DNA from: JAFGXW01 sp964634385
Lineage (GTDB): Bacteria > Bacillota_I > Bacilli_A > Izemoplasmatales > Izemoplasmataceae
Assembly (NCBI GenBank): GCA_964634385.1
Contig: CAZWIZ010000004.1
Span: 1 to 64,000 of the forward strand
Direction: 5' to 3'
Length of the DNA stretch: 64,000 bases
Positions within the stretch are counted from its first letter, which is position 1. Every line of letters starts with the position of its first letter. A program made the translations under genes and the position numbers. This document shows, one piece after another, positions 15,841 through 25,360 of this stretch. A model generated the notes under the pieces. That model saw only the letters and a program-made list of their open reading frames with translations, did no database searches and was not told where the DNA came from.

Positions 15841-16911
15841 ATGAGTTTACAATTATTTATACCAGGACCAGTAAATGTAGAACCTGATGTATTAGAAAGA
15901 ATGGCTACTGAGCAAATTCCACATCGTAGTGAAATTGCGACGGAATTACAAAAAAGAATTTCAAAAAATCTTCAAAAGCTAATGTATACAAATGATACAA
16001 TTATTCTTTCTACATCTTCAGGTAGTGGAATAATGGAAATGGCAATAAAATCATGTACTAAAAAACGTGCTGCAGTCTTTAGTGTAGGCGCTTTTGGTGA
16101 TAGATGGTACAATATGGCAGTATCAAATAATGTTCCTGCAGATAAGTTTAAATCAGAACCAGGAATGCCAACAACTGTAGAAATGGTGAAAGATGCATTG
16201 GAGACAGGATTGTACGATGTAGTTACTGTTACTCATAATGAAACATCTTCAGGATTAATGAATAACGTTTATGAAATTGGACAAGTTATTAAAGATTATC
16301 CAAATGTTTTATTTTTAGTAGATGCAGTAAGTTCTTTGGGAGGATCTAAAATAGAAGTAGATGCTTCAAATATTGATATTTGTATTTCCTCTACACAAAA
16401 GTGTTTAGGACTTCCACCTGGATTGAGTGTAGCTTCTGTTTCAGAAAGAGCATATGAAAGAGCAAAAACTGTTGAATATAGAGGATTCTATTTAGATCTT
16501 GTAAATATTGTTGACCGTGTTAAGAAAAATTATCAATATCCAAGTACTCCTTCAACACCTCATATGTGGGCTTTGGATTATAAATTAGACAAAATTATTA
16601 ATAAAGAAGGATTAGAAAACAGATTACAAAGACATAAGGATTTATCAATTATTGTTTGTGAATGGGCTGAAAAACATTTTGAATTATTCGCAAAAGAGGG
16701 GTTCAGATCACATACAGTAACAACAATTTTAAATACTAAAGGATTTAATATAGGAGATCTTAATAAAGAATTAATGAATAGAGGATTTTTAATAAGTAAT
16801 GGATATGGTGCATTAAAAGATAAAGCTTTTAGAATAGCACATATGGCAGATCGTCAAGAAAAAGAATTGCAAGAATTATTAAAAGAAATTGAAAATATTT
16901 GGAATTTATAG
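15841..16911 (+). CDS. Class V aminotransferase (serine/alanine-glyoxylate aminotransferase family)
   Basis: The 356-residue protein has FIPGPVNVEPDVLE, IPHRSEIATELQ, STSSGSGIMEMA, THNETSSGLMN, LVDAVSSLGG and the PLP lysine in SSTQKCLGLPPG. This is the alanine-glyoxylate / serine-pyruvate aminotransferase family. In several anaerobes such a gene beside serA is thought to act as the phosphoserine aminotransferase, and the phosphoglycerate dehydrogenase gene nine bases downstream supports that use here. The ATG at 15841 follows GAAAGGAAAAAAATAA. It is the first gene of a four-gene operon ending with ilvE at 21474. Confidence 0.87.
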   Translation: MSLQLFIPGPVNVEPDVLERMATEQIPHRSEIATELQKRISKNLQKLMYTNDTIILSTSSGSGIMEMAIKSCTKKRAAVFSVGAFGDRWYNMAVSNNVPADKFKSEPGMPTTVEMVKDALETGLYDVVTVTHNETSSGLMNNVYEIGQVIKDYPNVLFLVDAVSSLGGSKIEVDASNIDICISSTQKCLGLPPGLSVASVSERAYERAKTVEYRGFYLDLVNIVDRVKKNYQYPSTPSTPHMWALDYKLDKIINKEGLENRLQRHKDLSIIVCEWAEKHFELFAKEGFRSHTVTTILNTKGFNIGDLNKELMNRGFLISNGYGALKDKAFRIAHMADRQEKELQELLKEIENIWNL

Positions 16912-16919
16912 GTGATAAA

Positions 16920-17843
16920 GTGTATAAAATATTAGCGAATGATGGTATTGATGAAACTGCAAAATTAAAATTAATAAGTTTAGGATATGAAATTGATACA
17001 CATCATTATGATGGAGTAGAATTAGATGAAAAAATAAAAGAAATTGACTGTATTATTATACGTTCGGCAACTAAAATAAGAAAGCCATTAATTGATAAAG
17101 CAGTTCAAAGTGGAAAATTAAAATTAATTATTAGAGCTGGCGTTGGAATTGATAATATAGATCATGTTTATAGTGAAGAACAAGGTATTTTAGTAAGAAA
17201 TACTCCAGCATCCTCAAGTGATGCGGTTGCTGAACTAGCAATTGCACATATGTTTGCATTAGCAAGACACATATATATATCAAATGTAACTATGAGAGAT
17301 GGTCAATGGAATAAAAAAGCTTATCTAGGCATTGAACTTTCAGGAAAAACATTAGGGTTAGTAGGTTTTGGTAGAATAGCTCAAAGTGTTGCTAAAAAAG
17401 CTATTGCTCTAGGGATGAAGGTTATCTATACTGATATTGCCGGTGAAAGTAAAAGCTTAAAAGAGTGTCAATATGTATCAAAAAATGATTTATTATTAAA
17501 ATCAGATTTTATTTCTTTACATATTCCATTTAATAAAGAGGTTGGTCCTTATTTAGGAAAATCTGAATTTGATATTATGAAAGATGGAATGTATATTATA
17601 CAAACTTCACGAGGTGGAGTTGTTGATGAAAACGAACTTCTAAAAGCATTAGATAGTGGGAAAGTAAAAAAAGCAGCATTAGATGTTTTTGAGGAAGAAC
17701 CTCTAAAAAATGATCGTATTTATAAACATAATGCAATTTCTTTAACACCACATATCGGTGCTTCAACAATAGAAGCCCAAGCTAGAATTGGACTCGAAAC
17801 AATAGAAGTAATAAAGAAAAATTTATCAGTGGAGGATAAATAA
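16920..17843 (+). CDS. serA: D-3-phosphoglycerate dehydrogenase (short type)
   Basis: The 307-residue 2-hydroxyacid dehydrogenase has IIRAGVGIDNIDH, TPASSSDAVAELAIAHMFAL, Rossmann GLVGFGRIAQSVAKKA, SLHIPFNKEVGPYL, QTSRGGVVDENELL, the acid of the catalytic dyad in LDVFEEEPL and the catalytic His in TPHIGASTIEAQ. It lacks the C-terminal ACT domain that gives serine feedback in long SerA proteins. It should oxidise 3-phosphoglycerate to 3-phosphohydroxypyruvate with NAD. The start is taken as the GTG at 16920, because AGGTGATAAA is ideally spaced from it; an upstream TTG overlaps the previous gene. Confidence 0.87.
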   Translation: MYKILANDGIDETAKLKLISLGYEIDTHHYDGVELDEKIKEIDCIIIRSATKIRKPLIDKAVQSGKLKLIIRAGVGIDNIDHVYSEEQGILVRNTPASSSDAVAELAIAHMFALARHIYISNVTMRDGQWNKKAYLGIELSGKTLGLVGFGRIAQSVAKKAIALGMKVIYTDIAGESKSLKECQYVSKNDLLLKSDFISLHIPFNKEVGPYLGKSEFDIMKDGMYIIQTSRGGVVDENELLKALDSGKVKKAALDVFEEEPLKNDRIYKHNAISLTPHIGASTIEAQARIGLETIEVIKKNLSVEDK

Positions 17844-17845
17844 AA

Positions 17846-20473
17846 ATGGCTATTGTAAAATCATTTAAAGCAGTAAGACCAAGAAAAGACTTGGTTGAAA
17901 AAGTAGTAGCACTTCCATATGACGTTATGGATAGAAAAGAAGCTAAAGCTATGGCAAAAGGGAATCCTTATAGTTTTCTACATATTTCAAGATCGGAAAT
18001 TGATTTCCCGTCTTCAATGAATCCCTATGATAAAAAAGTATATGCTAGAGCAAGAAGAAATTTTGATATTTTTCAAGATGATGGAATTTTAATACAAGAC
18101 GAAAAACCAATGATATATATTTATCGCCAAATCATGAATGGAAATTCTCAAACAGGATTTGTTGCGAGTACATGTATTGATGATTACGTAAACAATGTTA
18201 TTAAAAAACATGAACTTACTATTCTTAGTAAAGAAAAAGATAGAACAGATCATTTTGATGCATGTTGTGCAAACACATCACCAATATTTATGACTTATCG
18301 TGAAAATAAACAACTATCTGACATTTTAAATTCTTGGACTGAAAACCATACACCAGATGTTGATATTATTACCGAAGATGAAGTTAGCCACATTGTGTGG
18401 TCAATAGATGATGATGAATTAATTCAAAAGATTACTGATATATTTGCTACTATTGAAAGCTTATATATTGCTGATGGACATCACCGTACAGCAAGTGCTG
18501 CAAGAGTAGCATTGAAACGTCGCCAAGAAAATCCTAATTACACAGGAGAAGAAGAGTTCAATTTCTTTATGTCAGTAATATTTCCTGAAAAAGATTTAAA
18601 TATTTTTGATTACAATAGAGTAGCTCATGATTTAAATGGATTATCAGTAGATGAATTTGTTAAAGCTGTTGGAAAATCATTTAATATAGAACCAAGTAAG
18701 GCACCTTATAAACCAGTATCTGAAAATACATTTGGAATGTATATTGATAAAAAATGGTATAAATTAGAAATTAAAAAATCATTGTTAGTAAAAGAAGATT
18801 TATTAGCTAATATTGATGCTGCTATACTTAGTAAATATATTTTAGATGATATATTAGGAATAACAAATATAAGAGTATCTTCTCGTATTAGTTTCGTTGG
18901 AGGAATTAGAGGATTAAAAGGCATTAAAGATAAAACAGATCAATATAATGGTGTAGGGTTTTCAATGTTCCCTGTAACAATGAAAGAAATCATGGATGTA
19001 TCTGATTCTGGATTGATTATGCCAGCGAAAACAACTTGGTTTGAACCAAAACTTAGAAGTGGATTATTTGTTCATAAATTTGATAGTTTACAACCTCAAC
19101 AAGTTGATGGTGAAGTAAGTAAAGAAACAAAGGAATATATTGAAGGAGTATTAAATAAACTAAATGAAATAGATGGTAATCAAAAAGAATTTGTTCAAGC
19201 AGCAACTGAGATATTAAACTCACTTGGTCCAGTACTTGAACAACATCCAGAATATATTGAAAATAATATTCTAGAGAGAATTATTGAACCTGAAAGAACA
19301 ATTATTTTTAGAGTTCCTTGGCTTGATGATGAAGGAATAGTTCGAGTAAATAGAGGATTCAGAGTTCAATTTAACGGATCTATTGGTCCATATAAAGGCG
19401 GGCTAAGATTTCATCCTTCTGTTTATTTAGGTGTAATTAAATTTTTGGGATTTGAACAAATATTTAAAAATAGTTTAACAGGACTTCCTATAGGTGGAGG
19501 TAAAGGTGGTAGTGATTTTAATCCTTTACAAAAATCAGATGAAGAAATTAGACGTTTTTGTGTTAGTTTTATGACTGAACTTTATCGTCATATTGGTCCT
19601 AATGTTGATGTTCCTGCAGGAGATATAGGTGTTGGTGGTAGAGAAATTGGTTATCTATATGGACAATATCGTCGTATTAAAGGAGCATTTGAAAATGGGG
19701 TCTTAACAGGTAAAGGCAGATCATATGGTGGATCATTAATTCGACCAGAAGCAACAGGTTATGGCGTTACATATTTTGCTTTACAAGTGTTAAGACATGA
19801 TAAAACAGATTTTAAAAATAAAACTGTTGCAGTATCAGGATTTGGTAATGTAGCATGGGGTGCTTGTCGTAAAATTACTCAATTAGGTGGTAAGGTTGTT
19901 ACTTTATCTGGACCTGAAGGATATATTTATGATCCTGATGGAGTCAATACTCAAGAAAAATTTGATTACATGTTAGAGATGAGAGCTAATACTAATGGTG
20001 TGATAGAAGACTATGCTAAAAAATTCGATGTAGAGTTTATTCCAAATAAAAAACCTTGGGAAAGAAAAGTTGATATTATTATGCCGTGTGCAACTCAAAA
20101 TGAAATTCGTAAAAATGATGCCAAACAAATTATTGCTAATAATGTGAAATATTTAATAGAAGGAGCAAATATGCCTACTACTAATGAAGCGGTAGAAATG
20201 TTAGTAGAAGCAGGAATAACTATTGGTCCTGGTAAAGCTGCAAATGCAGGTGGAGTTGCAACTAGTGCTCTTGAAATGTCACAAAACAGTATGAGATTAA
20301 GTTGGACTTCAGAGGAAGTTGATTCAAAACTCCGTGATATTATGAAAAACATTTATAATAATTGTGTTAAGTCAAGTAATCGTTATGGATTTGGATATGA
20401 TTTAATAGCAGGAGCTAATATTGCTGGATTTGTTAAAGTTGCAGATGCAATGGTAGCTCAAGGTAAATTCTAA
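17846..20473 (+). CDS. gdhA: Fusion of a DUF1015 protein and NADP-type glutamate dehydrogenase
   Basis: One uninterrupted 875-codon frame. Residues ~1-412 are a full-length DUF1015 protein, with VVALPYDVMDRKEA, the conserved ADGHHRTASA near residue 210 and FVGGIRGLKG. Residues ~430-875 are a complete hexameric glutamate dehydrogenase: GPYKGGLRFHPS (~513), the catalytic Lys in GLPIGGGKGGSDF (~552), PAGDIGVGGREIGY, GFGNVAWGACRKI (Rossmann, ~664) and EGANMPTT. GDH interconverts glutamate with 2-oxoglutarate plus ammonia. DUF1015 has no activity that I know; such genes often sit beside serA. No internal start with a ribosome-binding site is seen at the junction (~19120). It starts two bases after serA, with GTGGAGGATAAATAAAA upstream. 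Confidence 0.9.
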   Translation: MAIVKSFKAVRPRKDLVEKVVALPYDVMDRKEAKAMAKGNPYSFLHISRSEIDFPSSMNPYDKKVYARARRNFDIFQDDGILIQDEKPMIYIYRQIMNGNSQTGFVASTCIDDYVNNVIKKHELTILSKEKDRTDHFDACCANTSPIFMTYRENKQLSDILNSWTENHTPDVDIITEDEVSHIVWSIDDDELIQKITDIFATIESLYIADGHHRTASAARVALKRRQENPNYTGEEEFNFFMSVIFPEKDLNIFDYNRVAHDLNGLSVDEFVKAVGKSFNIEPSKAPYKPVSENTFGMYIDKKWYKLEIKKSLLVKEDLLANIDAAILSKYILDDILGITNIRVSSRISFVGGIRGLKGIKDKTDQYNGVGFSMFPVTMKEIMDVSDSGLIMPAKTTWFEPKLRSGLFVHKFDSLQPQQVDGEVSKETKEYIEGVLNKLNEIDGNQKEFVQAATEILNSLGPVLEQHPEYIENNILERIIEPERTIIFRVPWLDDEGIVRVNRGFRVQFNGSIGPYKGGLRFHPSVYLGVIKFLGFEQIFKNSLTGLPIGGGKGGSDFNPLQKSDEEIRRFCVSFMTELYRHIGPNVDVPAGDIGVGGREIGYLYGQYRRIKGAFENGVLTGKGRSYGGSLIRPEATGYGVTYFALQVLRHDKTDFKNKTVAVSGFGNVAWGACRKITQLGGKVVTLSGPEGYIYDPDGVNTQEKFDYMLEMRANTNGVIEDYAKKFDVEFIPNKKPWERKVDIIMPCATQNEIRKNDAKQIIANNVKYLIEGANMPTTNEAVEMLVEAGITIGPGKAANAGGVATSALEMSQNSMRLSWTSEEVDSKLRDIMKNIYNNCVKSSNRYGFGYDLIAGANIAGFVKVADAMVAQGKF

Positions 20474-20487
20474 GAAGGAGTGATTTG

Positions 20488-21474
20488 ATGGGTTATGCCT
20501 TAAAGGAAACAAAATACAGATATCGTGCATATACAAAAGATGGGAAATGGCAAAAAGGAAATTTAACAATTGATAAAAACATTTCTATTCACGAAGGGTC
20601 TAACGTTTTCCATTATGGCCAAGCTTTGTTTGAAGGGTTAAAAGCCTATAAAACAAAAACTGGAGAAATTCAATTATTTAGACCAGATTTAAATTTTATT
20701 AGAATTAATGAAGGATTAAGAAGATTAGTAGCTCCAGAATTACCCGAAGATTTATTTTTTGAAGGAATTCTTGAAGTAGTAAAAGCAAATAAAGATGATA
20801 TTCCAGAATATGGAAAAGGACAATCATTATATATTCGACCTTTCGTTATTGGACATGGGATGAATTTAGGTGTAAAACCATCTAATGAATATATCTATAG
20901 TGTTTTTTGTGCACCTGTTGGAACATATTTTGCTGGTGGACTTGAAGCATTACCCTTTGTCACAACTGAATATGATCGAGCATCAGCAAATGGTACTGGA
21001 CAAGTAAAAGTTGCTGGAAACTATGCTGCTAGTTTGTATCCTAGAAGTTTAGCTAAAAAAGAAGGCTATGCAGGAGTTATTTATTTAGACCCACTAACTC
21101 ATACTAAAATTGATGAAGTTGGCGCAGCTAATTTCTTTGGTATTACATATGATAATGTTCTTGTTACTCCATCATCTTCATCAATTCTACCTAGTATTAC
21201 TAAAAGATCAATTTTATATATTGCTGAACATATGCTTGGTATGAAAGTAGAAGAAAGAGATTGTTTCATTGATAATGTAAGTGAATTTAAAGAAGCTGGT
21301 GCTTGTGGAACAGCAGCGATTATTACTCCGTTAAATTCTATCACTCATAAAGGCAAAGTTACTAAATTTGGTAATGGAGAGGTTGGTCCAGTTATCAAAA
21401 AACTTTATGATATTTTAGTAGGGATTTATTATGGAGATATTGAAGCTCCAGAAGGATGGATTAGAAAGATATAA
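20488..21474 (+). CDS. ilvE: Branched-chain amino acid aminotransferase
   Basis: The 328-residue fold-type IV aminotransferase shows NVFHYGQALFEGLKAY, LFRPDLNFIRIN, YIRPFVIGHGMNLGV, the PLP lysine in GQVKVAGNYAASL, LDEVGAANFF-type text (IDEVGAANFFGI) and SEFKEAGACGTAAIITP. It transfers amino groups between Leu/Ile/Val and 2-oxoglutarate. Placed directly after glutamate dehydrogenase, it can work in either direction; with the Liv importer and Ptb/Buk in the window, a catabolic role is plausible. The ATG at 20488 follows AGAAGGAGTGATTTG; a TTG directly before it is a less likely start. It ends the operon. Confidence 0.93.
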   Translation: MGYALKETKYRYRAYTKDGKWQKGNLTIDKNISIHEGSNVFHYGQALFEGLKAYKTKTGEIQLFRPDLNFIRINEGLRRLVAPELPEDLFFEGILEVVKANKDDIPEYGKGQSLYIRPFVIGHGMNLGVKPSNEYIYSVFCAPVGTYFAGGLEALPFVTTEYDRASANGTGQVKVAGNYAASLYPRSLAKKEGYAGVIYLDPLTHTKIDEVGAANFFGITYDNVLVTPSSSSILPSITKRSILYIAEHMLGMKVEERDCFIDNVSEFKEAGACGTAAIITPLNSITHKGKVTKFGNGEVGPVIKKLYDILVGIYYGDIEAPEGWIRKI

Positions 21475-21481
21475 AAATAAA

Positions 21482-21518
21482 AAAAGTGGTTATCAACTTT
21501 TAGTTGATAACCACTTTT
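21482..21518. terminator. Strong bidirectional terminator
   Basis: A 17-bp perfect stem (21482-21498 with 21502-21518) with a 3-base loop, A-rich before and T-rich at the end. It serves ilvE and the convergent aminotransferase gene. Confidence 0.9.
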
Positions 21519-21522
21519 AGAT

Positions 21523-22752
21523 TTACATTATATTCTTAATGCGTTTAGCAAGTCCTTTTAGTTTTCTTTTAGGAACGCTACAAATAGCAATTCTTAAACC
21601 ACCATCTGTTTCAACAGTATAAATATTATTTTCTTGTAATTTTAAATTTAATTCTTGTTTTTCTAAATCATTAAGTATTTTTATTGTAACGAAAAATCCT
21701 TCAACATAAGGATAGATATCAAGCCCTATTTCCTTTGCTTCATTTACGAAAATATCAGATCTTTCTTTTAATAAATCAATATAAAATTGCTTTTCTTTTA
21801 AATACTCTTTTTTTAATTTTTCATCGTTCATTATGGTGCTAAATAATTTCATTGCACTATTATTAACAGTTGACCAAATACTTCTAGCACTATAAATAGC
21901 TGCATTTTTAAAATCGTTTAATTGCTTTTCGTCTTTCGTTAAAACAATCTGAGCGCCAACTCTTGCTCCATAGGCAGTAAGTGTTTTAGAACAAGAAAAA
22001 GCTATTACTATCATTACATTTTTATTAATATTGTTATATTTTTCAAAATGTTTCTTCCAAACACTACCATTATTAGTATAATCAACGTATGCTATATCAT
22101 TTAAAATAACAACTGGGCCTTTATTACTCAATTCATTTACAAAAGTAATAATTTGACTCCATTCATCATTTGTCATAGTATATCCAGAAGGATTATGACA
22201 TGGATCATTTATTACTACTAAAACTCTGTGTTGTTTTTCCATGACAATAGATAATGTTTCTTTAAAATTATCAATATCGAAGTGATTATCTTTAAACATA
22301 TTGTATTTTGTTAAAGACAAAGCGCATTCTAGAGCCATTGTCTTATAAGGACCCCATCCCAAATTCGGGATGATAACAGTTTCACCGGGATTTATTATGT
22401 TTTTCATAGTGCTACTAATTGCTCCTGCACCACCTGGAGAAGCTATGATTTCACAAGGAACTCGAATATCTAAACCATCAAATAACCAATTATAAACAGC
22501 TTCGTTAAAATCGGGATTACCTTGGATACTTGATGCATATTTTGCTTTTTGAATTTTATCAATGGTTTCATAAGTTTTCCATACACTATCAAATGCTACA
22601 AAAACACCATTCTCATCAAATAGAGTTCCGAGAGTAGCATCTACAACAATATCACCATATTTTGTTTTAGCTTCATTACATGCGACAGCCGCCTTAAAAA
22701 CTTTGTCAATCATTACTTTGCCATCACTTAAAGTATTTAAAAATGTACTCAT
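21523..22752 (-). CDS. PLP-dependent class I aminotransferase (aromatic/aspartate type)
   Basis: The 409-residue protein has the aminotransferase frame: IASPGGAGAIS, IIPNLGWGPYKT, INDPCHNPSGYTM (the NP-G substrate motif), LNDIAYVDY and the PLP lysine in AFSCSKTLTAYGARVGA, with GLRIAICSVP near the C-terminus. It resembles the short aspartate/aromatic aminotransferases of Firmicutes. The exact amino acid is unclear. The ATG at 22752 follows GATGAGGTGGATAA. It is convergent with ilvE and is monocistronic. Confidence 0.86.
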   Translation of the reverse strand: MSTFLNTLSDGKVMIDKVFKAAVACNEAKTKYGDIVVDATLGTLFDENGVFVAFDSVWKTYETIDKIQKAKYASSIQGNPDFNEAVYNWLFDGLDIRVPCEIIASPGGAGAISSTMKNIINPGETVIIPNLGWGPYKTMALECALSLTKYNMFKDNHFDIDNFKETLSIVMEKQHRVLVVINDPCHNPSGYTMTNDEWSQIITFVNELSNKGPVVILNDIAYVDYTNNGSVWKKHFEKYNNINKNVMIVIAFSCSKTLTAYGARVGAQIVLTKDEKQLNDFKNAAIYSARSIWSTVNNSAMKLFSTIMNDEKLKKEYLKEKQFYIDLLKERSDIFVNEAKEIGLDIYPYVEGFFVTIKILNDLEKQELNLKLQENNIYTVETDGGLRIAICSVPKRKLKGLAKRIKNIM

Positions 22753-22970
22753 TTATCCACCTCATCAATTAGTTTTTTTATTATATTTTTAACGTAATTA
22801 TTATAACATTTTATGGTAATAAAAACACTATAAAAAATAATATTATTATCATTAAATAGATGCTTGTAATTATATTAAGTCAATTAAAAACTTATAAAAA
22901 TATAATTTTAAAAAGTTTTCTAAACTAACATAATGAAATATGGTAAAATAAATATGAAAGAAGTGATAAT

Positions 22971-23978
22971 ATGATTGAAAAATTAAAAACTTTTATGAAA
23001 AAAAAATATAATTATGAGTTGAATGAATATAAAGTTTGCTATTCGCAAAAGAAAAAAAGCAAATTTATTTTTTGGCCTAGTTTTTTGCTTATAATTGTTG
23101 TTGCTATATATATTACTCAATTGGTAAATCTAATTCCTACTCATTATGATGTTATTGTTATTGTAATAACCAGTATGCTTTTGGTTATTGTTCAAGGAGT
23201 AGTATTCGGTAATAATAAAATACATTCTCTTGTTATTACGCCGAAATATATTGTTAAATGTATTGGAAAAAGATCGCTTATTGTTATAGATTTTGATGAG
23301 ATTAAACAGTTCAGAGTAAATAAGAATGATGGTTTGGCTTTTTCGGATCAAAAAAATGAAATTTCCATTTCACTTGTACGTTTTCAAAATGATTTAGAAC
23401 CGATTATTGATATTTTAGAAGCAAAAGGGAAAACATTTGATAAATCAAGAGATTATATGAAAAGACCGATTGAGATAAGCATAGTTAATGATGAAATAAT
23501 TATAAAAGATGTTAAACCAAAAATTTCATCAACAGAAAAAATTGTTGGAGAATATTATAATCAATTTAAAATGTTAACACCAGGATTTATACGTGATATT
23601 ATTTTCTTTAATAGCATTGTTGAAAATGTGACTACATCAAACAACAATTTGATATTGAATCTGAATAAATTTGAAGTTAAAGAAGGACATCCGGAAAATA
23701 CTGGATTTGATCCAATTGTTGCAACAGATTGTATTATAATTTTTGAAAACATTAATATTAAATATATTCACATTGAAAATGTTGCTAATAGAAACTCAAA
23801 AGAAGAAATATTACCTAATGAAATAGACTCAATTATTTCTAATGTTAAAAAAGGGGTTATTTCTAATTGGAAATATCGGAAAAATGGAATAGATTTACAT
23901 TTTGGAGTTGAAATGCAACTTTTGAAAGCATCATTTGATTATAAAGAAGTTATCATTGGTTGGAATGATTTTAAATAG
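22971..23978 (+). CDS. Membrane protein of unknown function with large soluble C-terminal part
   Basis: The 335-residue protein is not recognised. A basic N-terminus (residues 1-32) is followed by two TM segments (~35-52 and ~60-80), then about 250 soluble residues, probably cytoplasmic. The part right after the membrane (ITPKYIVKCIGKRSLIVIDFDEIKQFRV) looks like a bacterial PH-type domain of the kind that follows two TM helices, but I cannot confirm it. Codon use is AT-rich like its neighbours. The ATG at 22971 follows GAAGTGATAAT. A hairpin ends it at 23984-24014. Confidence 0.65.
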   Translation: MIEKLKTFMKKKYNYELNEYKVCYSQKKKSKFIFWPSFLLIIVVAIYITQLVNLIPTHYDVIVIVITSMLLVIVQGVVFGNNKIHSLVITPKYIVKCIGKRSLIVIDFDEIKQFRVNKNDGLAFSDQKNEISISLVRFQNDLEPIIDILEAKGKTFDKSRDYMKRPIEISIVNDEIIIKDVKPKISSTEKIVGEYYNQFKMLTPGFIRDIIFFNSIVENVTTSNNNLILNLNKFEVKEGHPENTGFDPIVATDCIIIFENINIKYIHIENVANRNSKEEILPNEIDSIISNVKKGVISNWKYRKNGIDLHFGVEMQLLKASFDYKEVIIGWNDFK

Positions 23979-23983
23979 ATATT

Positions 23984-24014
23984 AAAAACACTGTTTAAGA
24001 TCTACAGTGTTTTT
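23984..24014 (+). terminator. Terminator
   Basis: An 11-bp stem (AAAAACACTGT with ACAGTGTTTTT) with a 9-base loop, just after the unknown membrane-protein gene. Confidence 0.8.
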
Positions 24015-24050
24015 GAAGAAGTTACAATAACTAATAAAAAGGATTGATGC

Positions 24051-25295
24051 ATGATGGAAACAAAAGAACATAAGATACAAATAATAAAATTTGGTTTATA
24101 TGGATTCTTGAAGAATCTTAGATTCTTTGAGCCTTTTTTTATTGTCTTCTTAAAACAAGCTGGATTAACTTTTTTTCAAATAGGGCTATTGTATTCAATC
24201 AAAGAAATTATTGTCTATATATTTGAAGTTCCTTCCGGGGTTATTGCTGATAGATATGGTAAAAAAACAGAATTGATAATTTGTTTTATTTTTTACATTG
24301 TATCTTTTATTATTTTCTTTTTAGGAACTAACTTCTATATGTATGTATTCGCAATGATATTGTATGGACTAGGAGATGCTTTCCGATCTGGAACACATAA
24401 GGCAATGATAATGTCCTATCTTGATAGACAAAATCTTAAGTATTCAAAGAGTAAAGTGTATGGGAAAACAAGATCTTATTCTTTAATGGGGTCAACTGTT
24501 GCATCTTTAGCTGGTATTGGACTATATTTTTATTTTTCAAGTATAGCATGGCTGTTTATTATTGCGATAATACCATATATTCTTGATTTACTTTTAATTC
24601 TTTCATACCCTTCATATTTAAATGAAAGACAAGATACATCTTTTAGTTTTAAAAAATTCGTAAAAGAGAGCATTAAATCTGTTAAATATGTTTTTCAAAA
24701 TAAAGAAAGATTACATTTATTAATCGCATCATCGTCTTATGTAGCAGGATTTAAAAGTGTAAAAGATTATATTCAACCATTAATTGTTTCAATTACTATG
24801 AGTATTGTGATTTTTACAAATTTATCAGCGGAAGATAATACTATAATATACATTGGAGTTATATATGCAATTATTTATTTATTGAGTTCGTTTGCTAGTT
24901 TAAATGCATATCGACTCAGTAGTCGTTTTTCAAATGATAAAGTAATTAGTATTATGTGGCTATTATCAGGAATAGCCTTTATAATTTTGAGTATTTATTC
25001 GAATAATCTTTTTGTATTAGTTTTTGTATTTTTATCAATATACTTATTTTTAAATATTCGAAAGCCATTAATTATAGAAAAAATAGGAAATATTACGCAT
25101 GATAATAAAAGAGCGTCTGTGTTATCCATAGAATCACAATTTACATCTTTATTAATAGCTATTATTGCTCCGATATTAGGACATATAGCTGATGTTTATT
25201 CAATAGGAATGATGTTGTTTTTAGTAGGAGTAGTAATGGTGATAATCTATTTAACAAGAAAATTTTTAGTAACTACACCTTTAAGAAAAAATTAA
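24051..25295 (+). CDS. MFS transporter
   Basis: The 414-residue integral membrane protein has about 12 hydrophobic segments. The major facilitator loop motif is present as PSGVIADRYGKKTELII between TM2 and TM3, and the first helices show FFQIGLLYSIKEIIVYIFEVPSG. This subgroup is common in Firmicutes and annotated only as MFS transporter, with substrates unknown and drug efflux a possibility. Two ATG codons stand in tandem (24051 and 24054); AAAAGG lies nine to twelve bases upstream, so either can be used. It stands alone between a terminator and the promoter at 25303. Confidence 0.83.
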   Translation: MMETKEHKIQIIKFGLYGFLKNLRFFEPFFIVFLKQAGLTFFQIGLLYSIKEIIVYIFEVPSGVIADRYGKKTELIICFIFYIVSFIIFFLGTNFYMYVFAMILYGLGDAFRSGTHKAMIMSYLDRQNLKYSKSKVYGKTRSYSLMGSTVASLAGIGLYFYFSSIAWLFIIAIIPYILDLLLILSYPSYLNERQDTSFSFKKFVKESIKSVKYVFQNKERLHLLIASSSYVAGFKSVKDYIQPLIVSITMSIVIFTNLSAEDNTIIYIGVIYAIIYLLSSFASLNAYRLSSRFSNDKVISIMWLLSGIAFIILSIYSNNLFVLVFVFLSIYLFLNIRKPLIIEKIGNITHDNKRASVLSIESQFTSLLIAIIAPILGHIADVYSIGMMLFLVGVVMVIIYLTRKFLVTTPLRKN

Positions 25296-25302
25296 AACAA
25301 TT

Positions 25303-25331
25303 TTGACAAAGGGATAGTGATAAACTATAAT
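25303..25331 (+). promoter_or_regulatory. Consensus promoter of the second small basic gene
   Basis: A perfect TTGACA (25303-25308) and a perfect TATAAT (25326-25331) are separated by 17 bases. This matches the equally strong promoter of the paralogue at 6796-6823. Confidence 0.85.
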
Positions 25332-25360
25332 TAAGAATAGAAGAGAGAGAGGTTTTAGTG

